64,000 nucleotides of DNA from Iris pallida. Lineage: Eukaryota; Streptophyta; Magnoliopsida; Asparagales; Iridaceae. The stretch is taken from NCBI GenBank assembly GCA_029216955.1, contig JANAVB010015600.1:33098459-33162458 (forward strand), written 5' to 3'. The first letter of the stretch is position 1; the number at the start of each line of letters is the position of its first letter. This document shows, piece after piece, positions 11,744 to 24,156 of this stretch. The notes under the pieces were generated by a model that was not told the origin of the DNA, made no database searches, and saw only the letters and a program-made list of their open reading frames with translations. Both the position numbers and the translations under genes were made by a program.

Positions 11744-12042
11744 TACGCCCACGTTATATGTGCCAGCGCAAAAAAATGAACAAAACACGCTCATGTTATA
11801 TGTGCCCGCATAGATTTTGAAATCAAAAATACGCTCACGTTATACGTGCCAGCGTAAAAACTGAAAATACGCCCACGTTATATGTGCTAGCGTAAAAACT
11901 AGAAATACGCCCACGTTATATGTGCGAGCGCAAAATTGAAAAATATACGAGTCAAAAAGACTATATTTTTTACATGTAAAACTTTACTCTTTTGATCAGA
12001 AGCGTAAAATCAAATTACGCTCACATTATATGTGCGAGCATA
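11744..12042. repeat. Six palindromic 27-28-bp modules (TACGC…ACGT…GCGTA)
   Basis: Modules at 11744-11770, 11785-11812, 11830-11856, 11868-11894, 11906-11932 and 12016-12042. The best copy (11830) has left arm TACGCTCACGT, spacer TAT and right arm ACGTGCCAGCGTA, so each can fold into a hairpin and carries ACGT cores. They lie in the probable first intron of the PMD gene. Similar modules occur in the Tekay LTRs (30629-30778, 57113-57263). Confidence 0.75.
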
Positions 12043-14948
12043 AAGCTGAAAATACATAAGTCAAAAGACTACATTTTTCACACGTAAAACTTTATTCTCT
12101 TGAACAGAAAAAAGTACGCGTAAAAATTCATTTTTTAGACCGCGTAAAAATTTATTTTTAGAGAAATGCATAAAACAAATTCTCCTTTAAAAACAGAGAA
12201 ATTTTTACGCGTAATAACTTCAAAACCCATGTATAGTCATTTGCGCAGAGCTTGAATTTGCATAGAGTTCATACTGAGATTTTTTTACTAACTGATTTTT
12301 CTTGTTAAACTTCTTTTGCAGTGGACTTGGGGGCTCATCCTCTCTCTGAGGTATTTGGCTCACCAGAGGTAATCTGGGGTCAAATTTTCTGGAAAATTTA
12401 TCTCAGATCAATTTTTCTCAAACCGACAAGCAGTATTCCCAGGAAAGACATCAATTGATAGCTGCTCAAGGAGATAGAATGTTGATGTCTCTGATGATCG
12501 GAGAACTATTGACATCACTGGATGGCCAGCATTATCTGAAGCCTGCATTCATGTTCGGGATGCAATTGACTTCAAATCTCAGACAAACCTCAAGAAGGAG
12601 TCTTGGGTGTTTAAATTTGGGGAAAGGGCGATGTATCTCCCAACAATGCCAAGAGATTATCCCCTTTCTTCTTTTGTTCATGCTACTCATCCGAGACGGA
12701 TGATCTGGAATCTGACTCCCAACAGTCATGGAAGATCGGGGAGAATCATATTCAAGAGAGATGAAAACTAGATGGGCTATCACTCGAGTACTCCCAGTGG
12801 TAGTGTCGTTCCTTTCTCAGGCTGATTGCCTGGATTTACACCAAGTGAGGGCTCATCTCTGATCCAACCAGTACAGATACCGAAGTTTATAAACAAGTTT
12901 ATGAACGCCTCAGTACTATATCCCCAGGTCAACCATAGGCTTCCAGGGTGGATGACTCCTCACAATAAAAACTAGGTTTAACTTAGTTCTTGGATCATAA
13001 AGAACTTTGAAGCAGAACTAAAAGTCATTAGATTGTTTGAAGCGGTAGCCTCCACAAGTCAAGGCATACCTATAAACAATAATCTGTTCTTAGCTCTGAT
13101 GGAGTTGTATATCAGCTCGACAGAAACTTTTGCAACCCCAATAGGCGAAATCGGTTTTGCACTTCATGAGATGCAATTCATCTCCAAGCTACCAATGGGG
13201 GAAGTTCCATATGAAGAGTACGTTCCCTCCAACCGAAAACTAGCAGAAATTAGCAAGAAAAACCTCGCTTAGTCGAGGTATACCAAAAGCTGATGTGCCA
13301 CTATTTGATCTACCACTATGTATGAAAGTGGATCAAATTTGGCATACATCAATAAATGGACAACATATCTATTCTACCATAAGAATAGAATATCCAAGGA
13401 GGATAAGGAGAGATTCCAGGATAACAAGGCTCAAACCATCAACCCTAGTTCAAAAATTTCGGCCGATTTGATAAACAATTGGATGATCACATATAAGTCC
13501 CCGGACAAGTATTTGACCATCAAGGCTGGAGAATTCCCTGCGGGGACTAAACAATGAGCTTTTTGAAGCATGGCAGTCAAAAGCTTTCAAATGAAGCCTT
13601 GCTGGCGGGTTTTTTTCCCTGTGGCTATGAAGATGGGTCATACCAGGGACTGGTACAGTCGACAGAATTTATCAAAACGTACTATGGCCAGCAGTATTTG
13701 GTATTCAAGGCCAGACTCAGCCTATTACCGGCAATGGTGTGTCGAATAAATGCAGATTTGCGAGCATTTGGTGAAGAACTGATCAATAATGCTCCTTACC
13801 GTAAAGATTTCCCTAGGATGGAGATGCCTATACTTATTTAATGGGTTGGTTACTGCATCACAACTGCAGCTTATTGCCACCAGGCCCTGAAAATGATGCG
13901 GAGGTATTCCTCCAGAAGTTTAGTAAAGCCACGTGGAATGCGACTTCCATGACGGATACCCAGGCAGTACAGAATTTCTCCCATGGGTGGAATTTTTCTG
14001 CACATGACCACCAGTCCAGTCGACTGTTTCGGTGTACAATTTGACGACGTAGGTCGAGAGAGGACTGAGATAACTGCACCAGTCTGTAACTGGCTAATAT
14101 GCATCAGACCCTCACATCTGATGATAGAATTGAAGATAACTGCATTTTCGAACCGTATCTACCCAGTCGGTTCGCTCGTCAGTTCGGGTATGACCAGCTT
14201 CACGTTGGTAATCCTCCACCACTTTCAACAATTATGGAAAATTAATTGATGGAGCGAGGGCATGCATGGCGGTATTTCAGCGCTGGATGCACCCGTGTTA
14301 AATTTCATGTGTCAACTGCCACGAGCACAACTGAGCTACGAATGCTTTATTCGTATGCATATTTTTATGTCTCCATTCGTTCCTTCGCCAAAGACTACAA
14401 CATGAAAGGAAGTCTTCGGTGGGAAAAGGAAGGAGACGCCGAAGGACCAGTTATGGTGCCTTCGGACATACCTGATGATGCTGTCCCAGATGAATATCTG
14501 GAAACGATCCCTACGGGAGTTGGGAAGACAGCTGCAGAGCTATTACTATTACTGTAACTCGAAATGGAAATCAGATACAGCTGTTACTCTTCGGGAGAAG
14601 AAGAAGAAGATTACTGTTAAGGGCCTTCCAAATAGAGAGTCGCTCCTCCAGAAAGCGAAAATCCTGTTGAGGAGACTCAAATATTACATCTTCTTCAGCT
14701 CAACCTGGAGAAGGTCTTCAGCACCCCAACCAGTAACAGCAACAGAAGTTACAGGAGTCCTATCTCCCGGACGTCTTAGTAATTCTTTGCATCTAACATC
14801 GCCAAAAGGTGAAAGCTGTTGAGGGCACTGCCACCACTCATGCTAGTGATCTGGAACCCATCCCCTCGGATGAACCGTCTCGAATTAGATGATGATGACT
14901 GGGATCTTGATTATGATGCACTCTTGTCGCATCCTGCACCTACTCTAG

Positions 14949-15028
14949 GTAAAGATCAATTACACAAAATTTATACAAAAATATGTATTATGGTTTTGCA
15001 TATTGACTATTTTGTTTAATCTTTGCAG
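14949..15028 (+). other. Intron in the PMD gene
   Basis: Eighty bp, A/T-rich, with donor CTAG|GTAAAG and acceptor TAATCTTTGCAG|GT. It separates the region encoding DDDDWDLDYD from the Pro-rich and acidic stretch. The consensus is good, and the acceptor has a T-rich tract. Confidence 0.6.
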
Positions 15029-16383
15029 GTGTCATCACTGTGGCAAAGCCCGTTGCTCCTCCTCCTCCTCAAAAGTTCTGACGAGGTAGTAGAATCTGAA
15101 GAAAGAAGTTCTTCTTCAAAAGAAGATTCTCTTTCTAAGGAAGGTTCTCTATCTATAGAGATTCAACGAGAGCTTGCAGGAGAGGCATACCATGAATTGT
15201 CTTCTCTTGCCGAAGAAAGAGAAGAAGAACCAGCTGCAGAAGAAGAACCAGCTGTAGACGAAGAGCCAGCAAAACTCAGAGAATCCATTGCTGCTAAAGA
15301 ACAAATAGCTGAGGTCGTAGATATAGCGGTAACATCAATTACTGCAGCTAGTCCAGACCAGATTCCTGAGATTGTTGTGTTCGAGTCTGAATTAAACATA
15401 GGAGGCAGCACCTCTGTAATACCATCCCCTACCACCGAAACTCATCCTCCGGAGATAACAGAAAAAGTTGCTGAAGATGTAGTCCCGGAACTCCCTAGAA
15501 ATCAATTGGCTATGGTAGCGATAAACAGATATATCGTTAACTCAGCTTGCTACCACAGCGACAACAGCACCTGTCTCCGATTTTCAAGAAAAGAGATTGG
15601 CAGATATCGCTGATACACCAAGCTCCAATGCTGATATGAATCTTTTGGTAGAGATTCATACTGAAATTTTTTACAAAACTTTGGCAGCGTTGATAAAAAT
15701 AGTTTTGAAGAAAGGCCTCACTTATGAGAGCTTGAAAAGTGCGATGCTACTACCATAGACAATATTGCAATGTTTAGTGATACTGAGAGGGAAGCATCTT
15801 TACAGAAGATAGTCCAGGGACTTGAAAAACCCATCAAAGAATATCTAAGGTTGTCAAGTGGTACTATAGAAAGCCTCGTCTAATCCGAGTATGATGCTCT
15901 CACTAATGAGTATACAACTCGAGAAACCATCTTCAAAGAATCTCTTCAAGATTATAGCAATAAGGTTGTCGTGGAAAGGACCTTCTTGAGAGAAAATAAA
16001 CCCTTGTTGGAGCAGCATCAATAAGCCTATGACTCAATGAATATCAAAATTCATCAACAAAATGATAGAATTCGTGAAGTCGAAGAAGAGCTGGCTCGAT
16101 TAAAGGAAGAGCAAAACCGGATGACGGCAGATAGAGATCATTATTTGAGGCAAAGCTCTATTTTGGAAGAACGAATCTTTGGTGCTGAATCTAACATTAA
16201 AATCCTTGAAGAAGGCAAAGACAAAATGATAGCTGCCTTCGCCGAATTCTCCTACCTTTGTACCGCGGAGGCTCAAAGATCGATAGCATACACAACTGTA
16301 TCGAGCTCTCGCGAAAAGCGTCTGGCAGAACTACAGAAAATGATTGAAGATTTGTGTGCGCCGCCTTAGAAATTTTTGTACTC

Positions 16384-16389
16384 AATAAA
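16384..16389 (+). terminator. Poly(A) signal of the PMD gene
   Basis: AATAAA lies 15 nt after the stop codon of the coiled-coil exon, with T-rich sequence following. It supports an independent plus-strand transcription unit. Confidence 0.5.
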
Positions 16390-16508
16390 GAATTTTTATC
16401 TTCTGTCATTTCCTTCATTTTGCTGATGTACTATTTCCAATCATAAAATAAATAAAATATTTTTTTTTATATTCTTCTCTTTTTTTATATGTATGAGATA
16501 GAAAACAA

Positions 16509-16783
16509 TTATCAGAGGTAATATATGGACATGATAAGTCTTCAAATCTCAACAAAATAGATTATATCTATCTAGAGGTAATGTGGACATGATAGATAAT
16601 AAATCTTATTTTCTTTTAGAGTATACAATACTATCAGAGGTAATATGAACATGATAGATCATAATAACTCAAAGAAAATAAATTAATATCTATTCAGAGG
16701 TAATATGAACATGATAGATAATAATAAAAAGAAGTAGATTTAATCTATTCAGAGGTAATGAGGACATGATAGATAATAAATCT
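16509..16783. repeat. Tandem array, five units of 55-62 bp
   Basis: The word AGAGGTAAT begins at 16514, 16574, 16636, 16696 and 16751, followed each time by G/A-ACATGATA. The array sits between the end of Tat pol and the antisense gene, where Tat/Ogre elements are known to carry variable tandem repeats. Confidence 0.85.
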
Positions 16784-16904
16784 TTTTCTTTCTAAAATCA
16801 GCTGGTAAGACAAAAAATAAAAAATTCTCTTTTAGGATAATAAATAATCAGCTTAACCAAACCTTGGTAGCTGGAAAATGAAGAAGAAATTCAAACGTAG
16901 TACT

Positions 16905-18475
16905 TCTTCAAGAATTTACCGTTAATTGGCATCATGAGTAAATCTCTGTTAGGTTTAGACAACCTATAAGCACCATTGGAAATAAGGTTTCGACTACATA
17001 AGGACCTTCCCAATTAGCTTGGAACTTGCGTTTACTCTTATGAGTCAGAACCATAGGTCTTCGGACAGCTAGAACTAGCTTCCCGACTTTAAATACCCTT
17101 TCTTTAACTTTGCGATTGAAAGCTCGAGATATGCGGGCTTGATACAGCTCATTGTACTATTGTGCTTGAAGACGCTTCTCATCCAAACCTTCAAGTTCTT
17201 GGAGTCTTGAGCGGTCATTATTCTCCGTAGTTAGCTCATTAGCAATGGCTATTCTAAGAGATGGTATCTGGATCTCCAGTGGAAGAACAGCTTCACATCC
17301 GTAAACAAATGAGAATGGTGTAAAACCAGTTAGAGTTCTGACTGTTGTTCGATAAGCCCATAAACATTCTCCAAGTTTTTCGTTCCAATCACGTTTATTA
17401 GAAGAGACGAACTTTTTGAGAAGTTTAATAATTGTTTTGTTGAAAGCTTCTGTTAAACCATTAGCAGCTGGGTTATAAGCTGTAGAAGATAAGTTTTGGA
17501 TCCGATTCTTGTCACAAAATCAATAAAATGGCTGACTGGCAAATTGTGGTCCGTTATCATGGATTATCCTTCGGGGAACCCGAAACGATAAATGACATGA
17601 TGTTTGATGAAGTTAACCACATTAGACATTTTTACTTCAATAAGAGGAACTGCTTCCGCCCATTTAGAAGAATAATCAGTTATAGCCAGGATAAACCGAT
17701 GTCCTTTGACAGAAGGAGGATTAATTGGACCAATAATATCTATATCCCAAGCTTCGAAAGGCCAAGAAGCTGCAGTAGGATATAGAAATTCAGAGGGTTG
17801 ATGAATAAAATCAGTATGAATCTGGCATGCTTTACACTGTCTGGCATAATCTACAGCGTCTGCTATCATAGAAGGCCAATAATAACCCATTCTTCGAATA
17901 CAGTCCTGTAACTTTGGACCTGGTTGATGTGCACCACAAACTCCATCATAAGCTTTACGAAGTGTTTTCTTAGCTTCGCTTTCCGAGAGACAACGCAGTA
18001 AAAGTCCGTCATAAGAACGACGATACAACATGTGCATAGAAGTATCATAGTAAAATCGAAATGATTGTCTTTTGATTGATGCAGCTTCCTTTGGATCTTC
18101 AGGTAAAATTCCATAAATCGCATAATCAATAAATGGACTTCTCCAATCCTTTTGATGAGAATTTGATTCGGTAGCATAACTCTGTTCGATATACAAATTA
18201 TTCTTGACACAGAATAGGTCTCGATCCAACAAAGTGATGGTATTTTGTCTTCTGATTGGAACTGCTATGTCTACAGCTAGACTAGCGAAAGCGTCAGCTT
18301 TTAAATTTTGAAAATACAGTACGAATTCAATAAAGAACCCTTTGAATGAAAAAGCCAGTTCGATTACCACTTGATGATAGGGAATGAGGTCAGGATTTCT
18401 GACTCCATATGTCCCTCTGACCTGATTAACAATCAGCAGAAAATCTCCATATGCTTCCAAGAACTCAATATCCAA
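16905..18475 (-). pseudogene. Tat integrase region (plus tail of second RNase H)
   Basis: In order on the minus strand: the tail of the archaeal-type RNase H (LEAYGDFLLIVNQVRGTYG), the zinc-binding HHCC part (AHQPGPKLQDCIRRMGYYWP…CKACQ), then the catalytic core with Asp in WDIDIIGP, Asp in IIHDNGPQF and Glu in NGLTEAFNKT. All three catalytic residues remain. A frameshift near 17566 separates GFPEG from RIIHDNGPQF, and further stops lie near the C terminus. The protein would join retroelement cDNA to host DNA. It is not expressible as it stands. Confidence 0.8.
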
Positions 18476-19122
18476 TTATTTTGCTACTTGAAGACCAATT
18501 AGCATAGCTTATATTCTGCCACATTATTGGAACATGGTTCATTGAGGGAATAAGCACGGTATATAACCATTTTATCAGGAGAGACCAAGACAATGCCTAC
18601 TCCAGAGACAATATTGCCTTTAGGTCCAACTCGTGATGCTCCATCAAAGTATAGTTGCCAAATATCATCCCTTAAAGTCATGTTACAATCTATGACTTCA
18701 TCTGGAATGTCGTCATATAGCTTAGAAGTTTCAGGTATAGGATGAGCTGCCAAGAAATCAGCTAACGCTTGACCCTTCACCGATTTTTGAGGTATGTAGA
18801 CCATATCATAAGGAGTAAGCAACATTACCCAAGTAGCTAACCGGGAGTTAAGAATACTCGGATTTTTTATTAATACCCGAATAGGATTTATTCTGGATAT
18901 AACATGAATAGTCTGTCCCGATACATATTGTCGCGTCTTTTGAATGACAAAAACCCAGGCTAGATATTCTTTTTCCACAAAAGTATACCTGTGTTCAGCC
19001 CCAACCATCATTTGACTGAGATAATAAATTACCTGTTCATGACCCTTATCACTTTTCTGTGCAAGAAGAGCACCAAAAGAATGATCTAATGCTCGAACAT
19101 ACAGCAAAAATGGTCCTCCCAC
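18476..19122 (-). pseudogene. Tat dual RNase H region
   Basis: The first domain is the Ty3-type RNase H (Y-L-S-Q-M near EHRYTFVEKEYLAWVF). It is followed by a second, archaeal-type RNase H starting WQLYFDGASR and running to NNVAEYK, which continues after a frameshift near 18499 into the integrase block. The DGAS…E…D layout of the second domain marks the Tat clade. In such elements the second domain is thought to supply the active nuclease for primer removal. Confidence 0.75.
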
Positions 19123-19238
19123 TACTGGGGTACTAAAACAGGTGGATTTGTAAGGTATTGCTTGATGTCATTGAATGCTTTTTGACATACTTCATCATAA
19201 ACAAATGACACACTCTTCTTCAGCAAACGAGAGAAAGG

Positions 19239-20080
19239 TTAACATCTCCCAGAAAGATTTGATATAAATCTTCTGATATAAGCAATGTGACCCTGAAAGC
19301 CACGAAGTTCTTTCAAATTATGTGGAGGACGCATTTCAAGAATTGCTTTGACTATATCAGGATCAACATGGATACCTTGAAAAGTGATAAGAAATCCCAA
19401 AAATTTGCTACTGGAAACCCCTAAGAAAGACTTAGTAGGGTTCATTTTTAGTTGATGTCGACGCATCAACTCGAATACTGTCTTCAAGTCTTGAATGTGA
19501 TCATCTTTTGATCGACTTTTGACGGCGATATCATCTACATAACATTCAACTATTTTTCGTAGATGTTCTTGAAAGATGTTGCTCATAGCCCGTTGATATG
19601 TAGCGCCGGCATTTTTCAGACCAAAAGGCATAACCGTATAGCAATAAACTCCAAGGGGTGTACGGAAAGCGGTATGCTTTTCATCTCCTGGATGCATCTT
19701 AATTTTGTTGTATCCTGAGAATCCGTCCATGAAGGACATACGTTCAAAACCACATGTATTATCTATCATGACATCAGTGATCGGAAGTAGAAATTCGTAT
19801 TTTGGACAAGCTGCATTGAGATCTCGAAAATCTATGCAAACTCGAACTTTTCCATTCTTCTTCATGACAGGAACAATATTGGCAACCCAATCTGAGTGTT
19901 GTTCTTCACGGACAAAGCCACATGTAATTAGCTTTTTAACTTCTACTTCAATTGCATCCATCATGTCTGATCGAAAATGTTGCTGCTGTTGTTTTACAGG
20001 TTTGGCATTAGGAAGAATATTAAGTTTATGAGTAGCTACTTTTAGGATCTAAACCTGGCATATCCTCATAGCTCCATGCA
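19239..20080 (-). pseudogene. Tat reverse transcriptase
   Basis: The Ty3-type RT core is nearly continuous. KKNGKVRVCIDFRDLNAACP, FMDGFSGYNKI, MPFGLKNAGATYQRAM and the catalytic CYVDDI are all present, followed by HIQDLKTVFELMRR and the thumb FLGFLIT. The upstream linker (DMPGLDP / ATHKLNILPNAKPVKQ) is separated by a frameshift near 20044. It is the best preserved part of this element; the lineage is judged from the surrounding Tat hallmarks. Confidence 0.82.
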
Positions 20081-20086
20081 AAGATA

Positions 20087-20689
20087 TCAATATATTCTTT
20101 TATCAGCTTTATAAAATCTTCTTTTCATCTTCAGAAAGGTTTTTGCTGATAAATATTGGCTTTGACGTAGTCTCGTCTCCAACATCAATCTGGTGATTTT
20201 ATCTTCTGTGGGTGGCTGTCGCTGCTCAAACCGAAGCTCCCACTGAGTATCCATTTGTTGTGCCCAAGGGTCATTTTCAAATAGTTCAGACTCATCATCG
20301 GTTTGAACCATATTAACTGAAAAGACATGTTCAGATTCAACATACTGGACTCCTTCCGAATCTGAGTATTGTGAAGAACTAGAAGAAAATTCTTCTTCCA
20401 TGTCTTCCTTAAACATGTGGGATGTATCGTAGCCCAAACCATGACGGGTTCGTTGATAAAACGGATCACCACATAATGGTAATCGTCTACCTTTGCCCTG
20501 ATTGAGATGTGACATGGTTTTCATGTCATATCCCATATTTTGGATAATCTTACGGGACTGTTGACTATATCTGTCAATTCTGATTTTTCCTTTATCTTTT
20601 TCTTCGAGATTATCTATCTGGATAACAGGAATATTTCTAGCCAAACCAAACACAATTGGACGCTTATTTTTCTTAGTAGACGGGATCAC
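20087..20689 (-). pseudogene. Tat G-patch-like module between protease and RT
   Basis: The segment YSQQSRKIIQNMGYD…LNQGKGRRLPL…TRHGLGYD has the spaced glycines and aromatic residues of a G-patch-like RNA-binding motif. An acidic Ser-rich stretch (EEEFSSSSSQYSDSEG) follows. A similar module lies upstream of the protease at 29433-29972. It was probably part of the polyprotein. Stops separate it from RT and protease. Confidence 0.6.
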
Positions 20690-20769
20690 AAAATAATATC
20701 CTTCGTAACGTCTATAAATTACACAAGCTTGTGATGATGAGGCAACAGGTAGTAAATAAGGAGAAGATG

Positions 20770-21123
20770 TTAGGAACCTTTGAGCATAGGGTCCAACATC
20801 GACATGAGGAGGAAAAAATTCTCTTTATGGTTAATATATAAAGTTTCCTCTGTATTTATGTCAGTTTTATGTTGATGACTTTGATTATCAACAGATAAAG
20901 TCATTCTTTCAATAAATTTGATAGCCATATACTCGAAAAGAAAATCTTCATTAAAATGAGAAAATACAGATTGATCAATATTTACATCATTGACAGACTG
21001 ATTTCTATGCCTTTTATTAATCATTAACGGACCATTATCCGTCTTTGGCGTAGACTTTCCCAGGTTGATAACTAGTGGCTCTGAATCAGTTGGACAAGAA
21101 ATATGTCCTTTAACCTTGATCAT
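20770..21123 (-). pseudogene. Tat polyprotein spacer between protease and G-patch module
   Basis: An open stretch of 117 codons without recognisable domain, rich in Asn, Asp and Lys. It lies in the same order and strand as its neighbours, separated by stops. It is likely an inter-domain linker of the polyprotein. Confidence 0.4.
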
Positions 21124-21249
21124 GAGAGGCTGATCACTAGTGTTGGCTTGAACTCAATTTTTGACTGGAATTCTCACAGATTCATCAGACGTAGCTTGAG
21201 TTCTTCCTTCAAATTTAATCACCAAAGGTTCATCATTGACAGGTTGGGG

Positions 21250-21761
21250 TCAAATCCTACCTTTAATATTAATCTTCAAAGGTTGATCTTCTGAAGGTGA
21301 TTGGTCTTCTGAGGGCGATTGATCTTCTGAAGGCGATCGATCTTCAGCCATATCGGATATTTCCTTCACATGCTCCTGTGTATAAAGTATTGAATCAGAG
21401 AAATAGGTTTCAACACCTTTAAAAGGATTGAGATCTGCAAATTCAGTCTTTACAGTCCCCTGAGAATCCACATATTTGAAGCATTGGTGGAGAGTTGAAG
21501 GTACAATGTTATGCTCATGTATCCATGGTCTTCCGAGAAGAATATTATAAGATACATCTGAATTGATAACATAGAAGGTTGCCATGGTTCGAAGATCACC
21601 TATTTGAATTTTCAGACGAATTTTCTCCAATGGTTTACTCCTTCCAGAATTAAAACCAACAATTGTCGTACTAGTGTAAGTCAACTCACTAGTAGGAATC
21701 CTTAATTGTCTTAGCATACTCTGAAGAATAATGCTAATGGAAGACCCAGGATCGATGTAGA
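21250..21761 (-). pseudogene. Tat aspartic protease (3' part)
   Basis: DPGSSISIIL carries the catalytic Asp, although the usual D-[ST]-G is here D-P-G, as is common in Tat elements. The flap and C-terminal motif YNILLGRPWIHEHNIVPST and LHQCFKY follow. The tail holds three to four copies of an eight-residue word (SPSEDQ-). The 5' part of the domain (EIDRI) continues at 29067, on the far side of inserted element E. Confidence 0.75.
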
Positions 21762-24153
21762 TGTAGTGTCCCATCCCGCTCAGTCAATCGGAGGAATCAA
21801 AATGCCGATGGCGTTCGGACTTAGCCTTGCAACGGCTGCTCGAAGACATCGCTCGGTCGAGGCGACCGCTCACTCAGGTGGGGTAGTTTCGGTGAACTTG
21901 CCTCATCTTTGCCTTCACATAATAAATCACATATTTTCAACTTGCACAAGTAGGCTTGATAATAAAAGAAACGAATCCACATAGCTAAAGGGAGTAATCC
22001 CAAAGGATCGAATTGAGTTAGAATATGGAAAGGTCCAACGGTCGGCTTAGAGTTGGTGCACGGCGTACTTTGAAAATGACACTCGATCCTTCGTCCCGTG
22101 GCATGGGAGAAGGAAAGTTGGTATTCGCCGCAAAGCTAAGAGTTAGAAAATTTATACGCGTCGTCCGCAGAAATGCTTCATAAAGCATTGCACGATCTCA
22201 TCGCCCAAGGTGTAGCATAGCCTCTGCTCGCTCGACGGGTTAAGTTGTATTGCACCACTTGCGACATAAGTCTAGGCACCCCAAATAACTCGGTTGTTTA
22301 AGTCGATTGCGTGCACGGCACGTTCCCACGATGCAAGGCTTGACGCAAGCCTTTACTCGTCAAGTTGTTGCAAAAGTAAGTTAGGCAAGTTATGTTAAGC
22401 TATCAGGAGTAGTAGCAAGCACGATCCTACAAGTTCTATGGCTGGATGTATCCACATAGTCTTACAGTCTCAAGGCCCGTCATATAGAGTATGACTTGGG
22501 CGGGTGGTGTCGCATGAGCTTAAGGCACGATGCACGGAAGTGTTTAAGGCATAAACCACGGTTGATTCGAGGAGTTTTAGAGAAAGGACTATCAAATAGG
22601 CATTGAGTTGAATAAAATAATATGGTAACATGGAAAGAACACTCGTGGCTATAGGTCGGCGAGGCAGTCTAAGAAGAAAAGAAGTATGCTCGCGGCTACA
22701 GGTCGGCGAGGCCTCGCGGCTATAGGTCGGCGAGGCGGTCTCAGAAGAAAGAAGTAGCATGACTGTGTGAGACGTCAGTTTGAGTCGAGTCTTGCATGGT
22801 CATGGACAACTTGTCAACAAGGTGGGTCGTTTTCCTGTACGGCAACCCGGCGGCCACGGGACCGTTGCGGCCGTCGATTGGAAACGAGTAATTAGCTGTG
22901 CTTTGCACGGGTTAGCCGGAGACTTGCAGCGGGGCTAGCTACCTTGCGCTGAAAGGGCACCCGTCTAACAAAAGCTAGAGGAGTCCATGATGGCTCTGGG
23001 AGTTAGTGACCAAATCATATAGTTGAGTCGGCATGGCGGCAATCTGCGTGTGTGCTTTTGGATTGAGTTGAGTTGTTGCATGTGTGTACAGTTAGAATAC
23101 AAATGTTTGGCTTAAGAATGGTTACAACGTAGGCGACGTGCTTCGGCACGAGATGTGGCGTCGAGTCTTGCGTTGTCGGCATATAAGTTGCATAAGTTGG
23201 TTGAGTTGTTTGAGTTTAAGTCGGAAAACCACCGCAAGGCAAAGTCGGTCGAGTGACACTTAGCCAGAAGTCTTGATTTGGGTCAGTTGGTGATCAAAGT
23301 AGGACAGGCTGCGAGGCGGCAAGGGCCGCGAGGCGGCAATATGAATGAGTCTTATTGATTTGCGAGGCACGGCCTCAACAAAGATTTGTAGCACGGTCAC
23401 ACGAAAATGGAGCCTCATCGCGTAGTTGCGTCTCTGATTATGGCCGTAAGGCAAACACGACTCGATAGGTTAACGAATTGTTTCAAGCACGGAATGGTCT
23501 GGAGACATAAAATAGGCCGAGGCGTCGGTCCTAAAACTGATCCTAAGGCAAGACTAGAAAGAAAATTGATAAGAGAGGACTATGTTGCACAAAGTAAATT
23601 AACGTGTTAGTTTCGTAAGGGTGAGCGAGGAGCTCATTCCACCAGTATAGTTGAGTACTGACACCCATATAGTTTACATATGCAGGCACAGGTAGAAGTT
23701 CGTGGCACGGAGCTCGCTTGGATGCGTCGAGGCACGGAGTTCCTTGGCGATTCGAAGTGCGCAGCCGCATGGAGAAAAGACTTATATAGGACATAATGTA
23801 TGGACGTCGCCTTCCGAAGCATCCGCTGGCTCGAGACATGTATTGAGAGATAAGAGAGAGCTGAGTGACTTGTAATGTGAGATGAGTGAGCTTGAGATAC
23901 TTGTAATCTTGGCCTTGTGCCCCAATATAACCGTTGTTTTAATATCAATAAAGAGCTTCTTTGAATAACTTGCGTCTATTCTAAATTTTTGCTGCTATGA
24001 TTCAATGTCTCTGCATGGGACTTCTGTGCGACGACCCCGTCGCAGCCGCTGAAATCGACCGTTATGGAACCCGCCTTGCACGAGCGCAATCTAGGCTCGT
24101 GCGGCATCACGCCTTAGCGAGGAAGATCGCTCCTATGGGAGCGGGGCGTGACA
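21762..24153 (+). repeat. Element E 5' LTR
   Basis: 2392 bp, matching 26691-29066 throughout with scattered substitutions and small indels (for example 23310-23340, where one copy of a GCGAGGCGGCAA word is missing in the 3' LTR). Near 22650-22740 three copies of CGCGGCTAYAGGTCGGCGAG occur. AATAAA lies near 23948, a likely poly(A) signal. Confidence 0.88.
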
Positions 24154-24156
24154 TAA

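Larger units (their letters stand above)
11529..16369 (+). pseudogene. Antisense ORF of the Tat element: plant mobile domain (PMD) protein, decayed
   Basis: Pieces read along the plus strand: a basic start MASKSKAAASAKGKKVAF (11529); a PMD N-terminal part near 12985-13270 (WIIKNFEAEL, LALMELY, TFATPIGEIGFALHEMQF); and the PMD C-terminal signature FEPYLPSRFARQFGYDQ at about 14140-14200. An acidic Ser/Glu-rich stretch (15080-15480) and a coiled coil (16037-16369, VEEELARLKEEQNRMTADRD) ending in TAG complete it. At least one intron (14949-15028) is visible, and a longer one probably spans about 11690-12321. Frameshifts and stops break the PMD. PMD genes are known passengers of Ty3/gypsy and MuDR elements; their role is unclear, though host PMD proteins act in silencing and genome stability. 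The orientation is opposite to pol, as in Grande/Retand-type elements. Confidence 0.65.

Noticed and set aside
11744..12042. Considered as a CRISPR-like repeat-spacer array
   Set aside because: Plant nuclear context, variable spacer lengths, spacers not unique, no cas genes.
19705..20031. Plus-strand 108-codon ORF opposite Tat RT
   Set aside because: Shadow of the RT frame on the other strand.
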